In this document: piece by piece, positions 17,710 to 25,480 of the stretch
How positions within the stretch are numbered: position 1 is the first letter of the stretch
Layout: the number at the start of each line of letters is the position of its first letter
NCBI RefSeq assembly: GCF_001654845.1
Contig: NZ_LXES01000015.1
Location: forward strand, 55,688 to 119,687
DNA length: 64,000 nucleotides
Reading direction: 5' to 3'
Source of the DNA: Enterobacter soli ATCC BAA-2102
GTDB lineage: Bacteria; Pseudomonadota; Gammaproteobacteria; Enterobacterales; Enterobacteriaceae
Notes under the pieces: generated by a model
What the model saw: only the letters and a program-made list of their open reading frames with translations
Database searches by the model: none
What the model was told of the DNA's origin: nothing
Position numbers and translations under genes: made by a program

Positions 17710-18975
17710 CTAGTTAGCCTCCACCGTATTACTGCGCGCGGCAATCTCCTGCCTGCTGCTCAGCGTAAACGCCGACACCACCGTAATCGCCAGCACAAAG
17801 CAGCCCAGCATCAGGTAAGTATCCTGGAAGCCGATCCGGTCATACATATTTCCGGCAAAGGCGGACAGAAAAATGGCCGCCGACTGTTTCGCAAACTGGA
17901 AGCCAATCAGATAGATAGTGGCAGACAAGCGGGTATCGAACACCCCGGTGATGTACTTGAATGCGCCCACCAGCAGGAATGGCACCTCCAGCGCGTGCAG
18001 CATCTTCAGGGCAATCACTTCCACGGCGGTGGTGGCAAATGACGAGCCAATAATGCGCGTCGCCATAATCAGCCCGGCAATCAGCAGCGTATTTTTCGCG
18101 CCAATGCGGTTAATGATCCACGGCGAACAGAACATGATGATGGCATTACAAATTTCCCCTGCCGTGGTGGCAAAACCGAATGCACGCGTCCCTTCCTGCG
18201 GTGTGGCAAAGAAGGTTTTGAAGAAGGTCGCGAACTGCTGGTCGAACACGTCATACACGCAGGCCACGCCAATCACATACAGAATGAACATCCACATTCT
18301 GCGCTGGCGGAACAGATTGAAGACGGTTTTCGCCGTGATTTGCGGCTGATTGGCACCCAGAGCATTCATCACCTGGGCGGTTTGATTCGGTTTCGGTTTT
18401 GCGACCACCAGCAACAACATAAGCAACAGCGCCGCTGCCGACCCCATCCAGAAAACATATGATGGGTCGATGCCAAACAAGATCCCGCCCGTCGAGGCAC
18501 ACAGCCCCCAACCCAGACAGCCGAACATGCGTGCCTTACCGTATTCAAAGAAGCTGTTGCGGCTCACGCGTTCAATGTAAGCCTCAATCGCCCCAGATCC
18601 CGCCGAGAAGACGAACCCGATGAACAGCCCACCGCTCAATGCCCCCAGCCAGATATTCGCTTTAAGCAGTGGCGCAAAGACGAACAGGAAGAAGGGTGCG
18701 AATAAAAACAGCAGCACCGCGATAATCCACAGCAGATGTTTTTTCAGCCCCAACTTATCTGAGATAACCCCCAGCACCGGCTGAAATGCGATAGCCGAAA
18801 GCGAAATGCAGGAGAACACAATCCCGGTATGGGTTTTGTTCAGGCCGATGATGTCCGACAGCCAGATCGGCAGGAACGGAAAGCAGGTGGCCATGATGAA
18901 GAAGTAGAGAAAGAAGAACAGCCCGAAGATCCAGAAATTAGGGTTGTCTTTGTGGGTACAGGTTGTTGTGTTCAT
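17710..18975 (-). CDS. melY: Melibiose/oligosaccharide permease MelY (LacY family)
   Basis: Sugar-proton symporter of the oligosaccharide:H+ symporter family, twelve hydrophobic segments, 421 residues from ATG 18975. The N-terminus MNTTTCTHKDNPNFWIFG and most of the rest match the MelY melibiose permease described from Enterobacter cloacae as I recall it. LacY-family signatures such as GSGAIEAYIERVSR and a conserved AFAGNMYDRIGF segment are present. A much longer open frame upstream is antisense to nothing useful and overlaps the alpha-galactosidase gene; it is not coding. It lies 44 bases after that gene, with a hairpin between. Confidence 0.93.
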   Translation of the reverse strand: MNTTTCTHKDNPNFWIFGLFFFLYFFIMATCFPFLPIWLSDIIGLNKTHTGIVFSCISLSAIAFQPVLGVISDKLGLKKHLLWIIAVLLFLFAPFFLFVFAPLLKANIWLGALSGGLFIGFVFSAGSGAIEAYIERVSRNSFFEYGKARMFGCLGWGLCASTGGILFGIDPSYVFWMGSAAALLLMLLLVVAKPKPNQTAQVMNALGANQPQITAKTVFNLFRQRRMWMFILYVIGVACVYDVFDQQFATFFKTFFATPQEGTRAFGFATTAGEICNAIIMFCSPWIINRIGAKNTLLIAGLIMATRIIGSSFATTAVEVIALKMLHALEVPFLLVGAFKYITGVFDTRLSATIYLIGFQFAKQSAAIFLSAFAGNMYDRIGFQDTYLMLGCFVLAITVVSAFTLSSRQEIAARSNTVEAN

Positions 18976-18994
18976 TATTTTTATCCTCAACGGA

Positions 18995-19012
18995 GGGCCG
19001 GTTGCCCGGCCC
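18995..19012 (-). other. Intercistronic hairpin, alpha-galactosidase to melY
   Basis: Arms GGGCCGG (18995-19001) and CCGGCCC (19006-19012) with a 4-base loop, no U run. Probably an mRNA processing or stability structure within the operon. Confidence 0.55.
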
Positions 19013-19019
19013 ATCACCC

Positions 19020-21143
19020 TTATACGCGTTCTACGCCAATCAGAATGGCGGTTTCCGGGTCCAGGATCGGCAGCGCGATCCCCGCCTGCATCAGCCACTC
19101 GCCGCTCACCGTTTGTGGTGTTTCCATCCATACCGGCAACTTGCGCATGGTGTGCCCACCCTTGCCTGTGATTTGAATGTTTGGGTGATCGAGCAGAGTG
19201 ATGCGATATTGCGCGCTGGCCTCCAGCCCCGGCATTCGCAGCGGCATCATCAGGGCGTAATCCGGCATTGCCAACTGGCTGACAATAAACAGCCCCTGCG
19301 TTTTGTCTTCGCTCACTATACCCTGCGCCAGGGTGCTGCTGTCCGGCATATCCACCCGCCACTGGGTACCGTGATGGATAACCTCGCGCCACTGTTTATG
19401 CAGCGCCGCGTAATGGCGATACCCTTCGCGCTCCTGTTCATCGACGGTGAGCGGATCCAGCTCCAGCCCCATATGGCCAAACAGCGCAGTCAGGCCACGG
19501 AATGCGATGCTGTGCTGGCGGAAGGTGGCATGGCATTTATGATGACCGATATGCGCGCCCATCACCTCCGGCGGGAAGAAATAGCTCATGCCGCGCTGAA
19601 TGGTGTTGCGCTCCAGCGCGTCGTTATTATCAGAAGCCCAGAAACGGTGGCTGCGGGTCAACACCTCATAGTCGATGCGTCCGCCGCCTGAAGAACAGGA
19701 TTCAAATTCAATATGCGGGAAGCGCCCACCCAGCACATCCAACAGACGATAGAACTGGCGCGTTTGTGCATCGGCGGCCGCTCTACCTTTGTGCCCCGGC
19801 TGCACCAGCTCGCGGTTCATATCCCATTTCACGTAGTCGACCGCATGTTCACCCAGCAGCCAGCTCATACGTTCTACCAGATAATCAAAAGCTTCAGGGA
19901 TGTTGAGATTAAGCACGAGTTGATGGCGCCCCGTCGCTTGCGTGTAACCCGGTAGCGCCAGCACCCAGTCTGGATGTGCACGGTAAAGATCCGAATCAGG
20001 GTTAATCATCTCCGGCTCAACCCAGATACCAAATTCCATGCCGAGACTTTTCACATGGTTAATCACCGGTGCCAGCCCGTTCGGGTATTTCTTCTCGTCC
20101 AGATACCAGTCACCCAGCGCGGCATGGTCATCGTTACGGCCTTTGAACCAGCCGTCGTCGATGATAAAGCGCTCGACGCCCAGCGCGGCCGCTTCATCAG
20201 CCATCCGCATGATGTAGTCTGGGTCGTGGTTGAAGTAGATCCCCTCCCAGGTGTTGAGATGCACCGGGCGCGGTTTGTTTTCCGGGAAGCGGATAATGTT
20301 GTCACGCAGGTAGCGATGAAACTGCTGGCTCATGCCGTTCAGCCCTTTCGCGGAGTAACTCGCAAACAGGCGCGGCGTCCAGAGTGTTTCCCCTTCGTTA
20401 ATCGCCATTTCCCCTGGCAGATAGAGCGCTTCGGCCTGGAGATAACGGCGTCCGTCCGTTTTGGCTTCGGCACGCAGACGGTGGTTACCGCTCCAGCCCA
20501 GATGTACGCCCCAGACGTCACCCTGCATTTCACTGAAAGACGAGGTGCCTGAGATCAGCGCCGGGAAATGCTCATGGGATGTTTTTCCGCGACGGTTTTC
20601 TATCACAAAACTGTTGTGCTCAAGCGTTACGCGGTGTGGCTGAAATTCGTGGATCCAGCGCCCGTGGAAAGCCATAACCTCCTGCGCACGCTCGGCCACC
20701 GGCAGCGTCACGGCGAAGCGATCCACCTGCCAGGGCTGCGCTTTCAGGTTAGTCAAACCATGACGCACCACCAGCACGCCACTGGCATCCAGCGCCAGCT
20801 CACTGGTCAGACGCAGGCCTGCGTGTTCATCTTCTGCGGTCACCGTCAGGGTTTGCCCCTGTAGTTGCACATCAGAGGTCTTGAATACCGGGGAGCCGTC
20901 CAGCCCCTGCCGATGCCCCTCAATCCCGGGCGAGCCAAATAAACCGTGGCCCAGCTCCGCCATCAGCGTGACAGGGGAATCCACATCCAGCCTGCCGTTG
21001 GCCACCGGTCGCGAGAGACTTGCGACATCCTGTGGTGAAAAGTGGCCAAGATGCGGCCCCCAGTAGATAATTTCGGCGAACGGGTGAGTTTTGATCACCA
21101 CGTCAACCGTCTTGCTTTCGAGTCGTAAAATGAAATCTTGCAT
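19020..21143 (-). CDS. rafA: Alpha-galactosidase, GH36 (RafA type)
   Basis: Cytoplasmic alpha-galactosidase that splits melibiose and raffinose. ATG 21143 with AGGAG upstream gives 707 residues, close to RafA of E. coli raffinose plasmids (708). The GH36 nucleophile is the aspartate in YVKWDMNREL; the acid/base region is SCSSGGGRIDYEVL followed by RFWASDNND. No signal peptide. It is transcribed with melY and preceded by two operators for the LacI-type repressor encoded upstream. Confidence 0.92.
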   Translation of the reverse strand: MQDFILRLESKTVDVVIKTHPFAEIIYWGPHLGHFSPQDVASLSRPVANGRLDVDSPVTLMAELGHGLFGSPGIEGHRQGLDGSPVFKTSDVQLQGQTLTVTAEDEHAGLRLTSELALDASGVLVVRHGLTNLKAQPWQVDRFAVTLPVAERAQEVMAFHGRWIHEFQPHRVTLEHNSFVIENRRGKTSHEHFPALISGTSSFSEMQGDVWGVHLGWSGNHRLRAEAKTDGRRYLQAEALYLPGEMAINEGETLWTPRLFASYSAKGLNGMSQQFHRYLRDNIIRFPENKPRPVHLNTWEGIYFNHDPDYIMRMADEAAALGVERFIIDDGWFKGRNDDHAALGDWYLDEKKYPNGLAPVINHVKSLGMEFGIWVEPEMINPDSDLYRAHPDWVLALPGYTQATGRHQLVLNLNIPEAFDYLVERMSWLLGEHAVDYVKWDMNRELVQPGHKGRAAADAQTRQFYRLLDVLGGRFPHIEFESCSSGGGRIDYEVLTRSHRFWASDNNDALERNTIQRGMSYFFPPEVMGAHIGHHKCHATFRQHSIAFRGLTALFGHMGLELDPLTVDEQEREGYRHYAALHKQWREVIHHGTQWRVDMPDSSTLAQGIVSEDKTQGLFIVSQLAMPDYALMMPLRMPGLEASAQYRITLLDHPNIQITGKGGHTMRKLPVWMETPQTVSGEWLMQAGIALPILDPETAILIGVERV

Positions 21144-21179
21144 CAGACATCTCCTGTCATCGGGATGTCCTGAGTGTTG

Positions 21180-21216
21180 ATCCGAAACGTTTCGGATGAG
21201 AACCAAAACGTTTCGG
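21180..21216. promoter_or_regulatory. Twin operators for the LacI-type repressor
   Basis: O1 ATCCGAAACGTTTCGGAT (21180-21197) is a perfect 18-bp palindrome. O2 CCAAAACGTTTCGG (21203-21216) differs by one base from the same core. Their centres are 21 bp apart, two helical turns, so two repressor dimers would bind the same DNA face. They lie between the repressor and alpha-galactosidase genes and match the known raf operator core. Confidence 0.9.
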
Positions 21217-21247
21217 ATTTGTGATCGGGTTTGGAAATTTGCTGTAT

Positions 21248-22243
21248 TTAGGCCGTCTGACCTGGGGAGAATTCCGGCTGCCAGAGCACCTGAAGCTGAG
21301 CGATATCGTCGCCGTTAATCAGCTGGCGCACCATATCTGCAATCTGTATTCCCACGCCCTGACGCGTTGACTGAATAACCGATGCCACGTCGATCTCCAC
21401 GATGCTGTCCTGCGGCAAACCGTCGTAGACCACCAGCGACACAGCGTTTTCGCCTGTTAAGCGGCCACGCTGTGCCAGTGCCATGGCCGCGCCGTCGCCG
21501 TGGGTGTTGCAGTCGGTAATGATGGCTGTAGGCGGTTGTGGCAAAGAGAGGAGTTCATTCGTGGTGGCATAACCCACGCGGCGCGATGGCGGCATGGCAC
21601 GTAGCCATTCGCTGGAAAGGCCTGCTTCCCGCAATGCGTCCAGAAAGCCCTTCCGACGCTGCGTAATAAAAGCCTGATTGTTGCTCTCGCCCAAAAACGC
21701 AATCCGCTGATGGCCCTTTTCGATAAGCCAGCGTGTCGCCTGATACGTACCGGCATAATTGTCGAAATCAAACCATGCATACGGCTGCGGCAACTGGCTA
21801 CGCCCGAGGGCCAGGAAGGGGAACCCGGCGGCCTGGAGCTGCTCCAGACGCGGGTCATGATCCAGCGTGTGCGCCACAATTAACGCATCCACGCGGCGGC
21901 TTTGCACCATGCGCATGTAGCTGTGCTTATCGGCCAGGTCGTCATCGGCAATCAGCAGGAGATCGATTTCATGTCGCGCAAGTTCATGGCTAATCTCGCC
22001 GACCATGTCCATAAATACGCTGTTATTGAGCGGAACAGGATGAACCGGAAACACCAGGCCGACGGCATCGATTTTACCCATCTTCAGACGTCGGGCGAAG
22101 GTATTCGGCCGGTAGCCCCGGCGCTGGGCCTCCGCTTCAACGCGGGTGCGCGTTTCACTGGAGACGTCGTCATATCCGTTCAGGGCACGGCTGACGGTGG
22201 TAACAGACAGCCCCAGTTCTTTGGCAATGGCTTTAAGCGACAT
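21248..22243 (-). CDS. rafR: LacI-family repressor of the alpha-galactoside genes (RafR type)
   Basis: 331-residue LacI/GalR repressor: N-terminal helix-turn-helix with hinge (MSLKAIAKELGLSVTTVSRAL, about 1-55) and a periplasmic-binding-like effector domain. The gene lies directly upstream of the alpha-galactosidase on the same strand with the twin operators between, so it probably represses rafA-melY until melibiose or raffinose is present. Effector identity is inferred from the neighbours. Confidence 0.88.
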   Translation of the reverse strand: MSLKAIAKELGLSVTTVSRALNGYDDVSSETRTRVEAEAQRRGYRPNTFARRLKMGKIDAVGLVFPVHPVPLNNSVFMDMVGEISHELARHEIDLLLIADDDLADKHSYMRMVQSRRVDALIVAHTLDHDPRLEQLQAAGFPFLALGRSQLPQPYAWFDFDNYAGTYQATRWLIEKGHQRIAFLGESNNQAFITQRRKGFLDALREAGLSSEWLRAMPPSRRVGYATTNELLSLPQPPTAIITDCNTHGDGAAMALAQRGRLTGENAVSLVVYDGLPQDSIVEIDVASVIQSTRQGVGIQIADMVRQLINGDDIAQLQVLWQPEFSPGQTA

Positions 22244-22260
22244 GATTTTCCGTAACTTCG

Positions 22261-22809
22261 TTAGTTTTGTTCCGCAACCAGCAGCGCATGGGTATCCGGC
22301 TCCAGCGCCTTAAATATGTGCGGCAAATCGGCGGGATAACAAATGTAATCCCCCGGCCCCAGCTCCTCTGGCGCATCCGTCAGGCCAACCAGCGCCCGGC
22401 CTTGCGTCACAATAATATGCTCAACCGAACCCGGCGGATGCGGCTGTGAAATGCGGTCCGCGCCTGGCTGCGTCAGCAGTAAATAGACATCCCGACGAGC
22501 GCCCGGCGGGCACGCGGCCAGCAAAATCGCCTGATAGTTTGCCTGTTCAGCAATCACTTTGGTGCCTTCACCACGGCGGATGACCTGCGTGGTGGGTTGT
22601 TGCGGCTCCAGCAAGCGGGCAAACGGAATGCCCAGGGCAACACACAACGACCAGAGCGTCTCCAGGCTTGGGTTACCGTTACCGGATTCCAGCTGCGAAA
22701 GCGTGGACTTGGCGATCCCGGCACGGCGGGCAATCTCCGCCAGTGAAAGCCCGGTTCGCAGGCGTTCTCGCACCAGACTTTTGGCGATCACGCTGATTGG
22801 CTGCGTCAT
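22261..22809 (-). CDS. XRE-cupin transcription regulator
   Basis: 182 residues: an N-terminal XRE helix-turn-helix (about 10-65, SLAEIARRAGIAKSTLSQLE) and a C-terminal cupin (about 105-178, with QPHPPGSVEHIIVTQGRA). The type usually senses a small ligand and controls a neighbouring gene. It diverges from azlCD, and a palindrome in the 101-base gap could be its operator. It is therefore the likely regulator of azlCD. It ends 17 bases before the LacI gene on the same strand but seems functionally separate. Confidence 0.85.
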   Translation of the reverse strand: MTQPISVIAKSLVRERLRTGLSLAEIARRAGIAKSTLSQLESGNGNPSLETLWSLCVALGIPFARLLEPQQPTTQVIRRGEGTKVIAEQANYQAILLAACPPGARRDVYLLLTQPGADRISQPHPPGSVEHIIVTQGRALVGLTDAPEELGPGDYICYPADLPHIFKALEPDTHALLVAEQN

Positions 22810-22833
22810 AAAACGGCCTCTGTTCTATAAATC

Positions 22834-22846
22834 GAACGAATCGTTC
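22834..22846. promoter_or_regulatory. Candidate operator between XRE gene and azlC
   Basis: GAACGAATCGTTC is a 13-base inverted repeat, 25 bases ahead of the XRE gene start. A related half-site ACGTTCGAT lies at about 22888-22896, near azlC. The pairing with the XRE regulator is inferred from position only. Confidence 0.5.
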
Positions 22847-22910
22847 ATCTTGAAAAACGATCCTGATGCGTTCATTATAATGGAAACACGTTCGATATGG
22901 CTAAAATTGT

Positions 22911-23570
22911 ATGAAGCATCACCTCTCCTGTCTTAAAGGCGACACGATAAAAGCAATCATCCTGGTGTGCCTGGCCGTTGGCGTTGTCGGGATGTCATAC
23001 GGCTCGCTGGCGATGGCGTATGGTTTCCCGGTCTGGGTGCCGTTTGTGCTCTCTATCACCGTGCTGGCGGGCGCGTCTGAATTTATGTTTATCGGCATTG
23101 TGGCCAGTGGCGGTAATCCGCTGGCGGCGGCCGCTGCGGGCTTACTGGTCAACGCGCGCCATGTCCCGTTTGGCGTAACAGTGCGTGAACTGGTGGGTAA
23201 GCGCGGCCTCAGCCTGCTCGGATGCCACATCATGAACGATGAAAGTGTGGTGTTTGGCCTGTCGCAAAAAACGCCTGAACAACGAAAAGCCGCCTACTGG
23301 TTGTGCGGCCTTGGCGTGGCGCTCATCTGGCCGCTTGGCGCGTTGCTGGGGGCGATGGTGGGCAAACTCTTACCCGCACCGGAAACCATCGGGCTGGACG
23401 CCGTGTTCCCGGCCATTTTACTGGCGCTGGTGGTTCCGGCATTTAAAAACCGCACCACGCTTATCCGCGCCTGTAGTGGTGCAGTGTTGTCACTGGCCGC
23501 CGTGCCATTTGCGCCGGTCGGTTTGCCGGTTCTTCTTTCTTTACTGGGCCTGGCGGCGAGGAAAAAATAA
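22911..23570 (+). CDS. azlC: AzlC-family branched-chain amino acid exporter, large subunit
   Basis: Inner-membrane protein of 219 residues with about six hydrophobic segments. The family motif GASEFMFIGIVASGGNPLAA and NARHVPFGV are present. AzlC pairs with AzlD to export branched-chain amino acids or analogues; the E. coli relatives are YgaZ and YgaH. Its stop TAA shares its last base with the azlD start. There is no strong ribosome-binding site ahead of ATG 22911, so the start is less certain. Substrate is not known from sequence. Confidence 0.85.
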   Translation: MKHHLSCLKGDTIKAIILVCLAVGVVGMSYGSLAMAYGFPVWVPFVLSITVLAGASEFMFIGIVASGGNPLAAAAAGLLVNARHVPFGVTVRELVGKRGLSLLGCHIMNDESVVFGLSQKTPEQRKAAYWLCGLGVALIWPLGALLGAMVGKLLPAPETIGLDAVFPAILLALVVPAFKNRTTLIRACSGAVLSLAAVPFAPVGLPVLLSLLGLAARKK

Positions 23571-23893
23571 TGGGAAACATGACATTCTTTATTCTGGGTA
23601 TCGCCATCTTATCGGCAGGGACGTATCTAATGCGTCTTGGCGGTGCGAAACTGGGCAGCCGGCTGGCACTGTCAGAGCGTTCACAGGCGCTGCTTTCTGA
23701 CGCGGCAACGGTCTTACTCTTCTCCGTGGCGCTGGCGACAACCTTTTATGAAGGGGAACACTTTGCGGGAATGGCGCGCGTTCTGGGCGTGGCGTTTGCC
23801 GTATTCCTTGCCTGGCGCAAAATGCCATTAATTGTGGTGATCGTTGCGGCTGCGGTGGTGACAGCGCTGCTGCGCCTGGCGGGGATCCAATAA
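23570..23893 (+). CDS. azlD: AzlD-family small exporter subunit
   Basis: Small membrane protein of 107 residues with three to four hydrophobic segments, the usual partner of AzlC. The family pattern TYLMRLGG and a C-terminal segment rich in Ala/Val fit AzlD. Start overlaps azlC (TAATG), so the two are translated together. A strong hairpin terminator follows at once. Confidence 0.85.
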   Translation: MGNMTFFILGIAILSAGTYLMRLGGAKLGSRLALSERSQALLSDAATVLLFSVALATTFYEGEHFAGMARVLGVAFAVFLAWRKMPLIVVIVAAAVVTALLRLAGIQ

Positions 23894-23920
23894 AAAAAGC
23901 GCCCCGGGGGCGCTCTTTCG
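23892..23920. terminator. Bidirectional terminator, azlD / DUF1471 gene
   Basis: Arms AGCGCCCC and GGGGGCGCT (about 23899-23915), with A7 on one side and TCTTT on the other, between convergent genes. Confidence 0.8.
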
Positions 23921-23934
23921 ACGGTAAAGCGGGA

Positions 23935-24147
23935 TTATTTGTTCAGTTCAGCCGTCATATGTACGCGGTTACCCGAGAATGCCTGAGTAATTTTGTAAGA
24001 TGACGCGCCAGCTTCCTGGGCCTGTGCTGCGATTTTCGCTTCTGCGCCATCGATGGTAGAGGCGGTTGCGGTAACAGTCTGTGCAGCAAAAGAACCGAAA
24101 GAAGTAGCCAGTGCGATTACTGCGACAAAAGTTTTGATGCTTTTCAT
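23935..24147 (-). CDS. Small periplasmic DUF1471 (YdgH/BhsA/McbA-like) protein
   Basis: 70 residues from ATG 24147: a signal peptide (about 1-21, MKSIKTFVAV through SFAA) and one DUF1471 domain (about 25-70). The domain pattern DGAEAKIAAQAQEAGASSYKITQA and the ending HMTAELNK are typical of this stress and biofilm family. It is shorter than BhsA or YhcN, lacking the linker before the domain. GAAAGGG precedes the start. A start 15 codons earlier is open but not family-like. Function is not known. Confidence 0.82.
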   Translation of the reverse strand: MKSIKTFVAVIALATSFGSFAAQTVTATASTIDGAEAKIAAQAQEAGASSYKITQAFSGNRVHMTAELNK

Positions 24148-24261
24148 GATGTAAACCCTTTCATTTAGTTGTTTAGGTAAGGCGCCGTGCATTGATGAGA
24201 TAAATACTAGACCTCATCACGAACAACTAAAAGCGGAAGGATTTGCTAATATCATTCAAAA

Positions 24262-25098
24262 TTACTGATCAACAATTAACCGCTGAGGATGGGTATAAAT
24301 CGTCGCCCTTCCCGGCTTACAGAATCCGACCAGCGTCAGGTTACAGCGCTCTGCCACTTCCACAGCCAGCGTGGTCGCCGCTGACACCGCAAACAGAATT
24401 TCAATGCCGCACATCGCCGACTTCTGCACCATCTCATAGCTGGCCCGGCTGGACACCAGCGCTGCACCCTGTTTCCAGATATCGCTCTCGCGCGCCCGGC
24501 GGCCCAGCAGTTTATCCAGTGCCACATGGCGACCCACATCCTCATGCCCACCAGCAATTTTACCTGATGGCAGCACCCAGGCCGCGGCATGTGTACACCC
24601 GCTCAACTGGCCAATGGGCTGGACATCGTTCAGGTGCTCAAGAGCGTTATCGAGATACGCCAGGTTAAATGTCTGGGTAAACGGCAGCGGGGATATCGGT
24701 TTGCCAATATCGTTAAGCTGCTCAACGCCGCAGACTCCACAGCCTGTGCGGCCTGCCAGTGCGCGACGGCGCTCTTTCAGCCCCATAAAGCGGCGACTGG
24801 AAAGCTCGATTTGCACTTCAAGACCATTACAGGCCTGAACCACGTCCATGCCGTAGATATCCTGCGGGTGCTCAATGATGCCTTCCGAAAGGGAAAAGCC
24901 GATGGCGAACAGGTCGAGATCTTTGGGCGAGGCCATCATCACAACGTGCGAGATACCGTTGTAGACCAGGGCAACAGGGACTTCCTCCGCCAGAAAATCG
25001 GGAGTGACGCGGGTAATGTGGGGCGGTCTGTGTACCGACAGTTCCACAATGCCCGCAGGCAGTGGCGACGCGTGGGTAGCACGGTTTTGTTTAGACAC
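24262..25098 (-). CDS. fdhD: Formate dehydrogenase sulfurtransferase FdhD
   Basis: Transfers sulfur from IscS to the molybdenum cofactor of formate dehydrogenases; needed for their activity. The sulfur-carrying cysteines are in [12 protein letters not shown], and the family blocks [16 protein letters not shown] and [12 protein letters not shown] are intact. I choose GTG 25098 (278 residues, E. coli has 277) because AGGAA stands eight bases ahead; a TTG six codons upstream is the alternative. It is divergent from fdoG, its client. Confidence 0.95.
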   Translation of the reverse strand: MSKQNRATHASPLPAGIVELSVHRPPHITRVTPDFLAEEVPVALVYNGISHVVMMASPKDLDLFAIGFSLSEGIIEHPQDIYGMDVVQACNGLEVQIELSSRRFMGLKERRRALAGRTGCGVCGVEQLNDIGKPISPLPFTQTFNLAYLDNALEHLNDVQPIGQLSGCTHAAAWVLPSGKIAGGHEDVGRHVALDKLLGRRARESDIWKQGAALVSSRASYEMVQKSAMCGIEILFAVSAATTLAVEVAERCNLTLVGFCKPGRATIYTHPQRLIVDQ

Positions 25099-25480
25099 AA
25101 CGGTATTCCTGAACAACCACAGAAGCAGGTCTGCTATTGCAGCATAAACGGCAGACCTTACGCATAGTATGGATCAACTTTTCAGCACCCATCCTCATCA
25201 AGTTTATCTACTCATTCAGGAGGGGGGCAACCAAAGCCATGATACACCCCTTTAACATGGGTGGCCGATAATGTGATTAATATCACACTTTATAATCAAT
25301 ACAGTGATAATACGTTCACTTTGTATTAACGCAGTTCAAACAGGCTTACCAACATTGTGGTATTCTGATGATATCCCTCGCGGAATTGAGGGATTAACTC
25401 AAATTTTCTTCTTTGCGGGCAAAAAACGACCGCGAAGTTAAGACTCTATAAGTAAGCAATGTCGAAACAAGGAGTGACCC
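25099..25480. promoter_or_regulatory. fdhD-fdoG intergenic region with perfect CRP-type site
   Basis: This 382-base gap has no gene. At 25272-25287 stands TGTGATTAATATCACA, which fits the CRP consensus TGTGA-N6-TCACA exactly. Its symmetrical GTGAT/ATCAC arms also resemble an FNR site. AT-rich sequence continues to the fdoG ribosome-binding site CAAGGAGTG. Which of the two divergent genes the site serves is not clear. Confidence 0.7.

Noticed and set aside
18976..19392. 139-codon extension of melY
   Set aside because: It overlaps the 3' end of the alpha-galactosidase gene in another frame and has no similarity to permeases.
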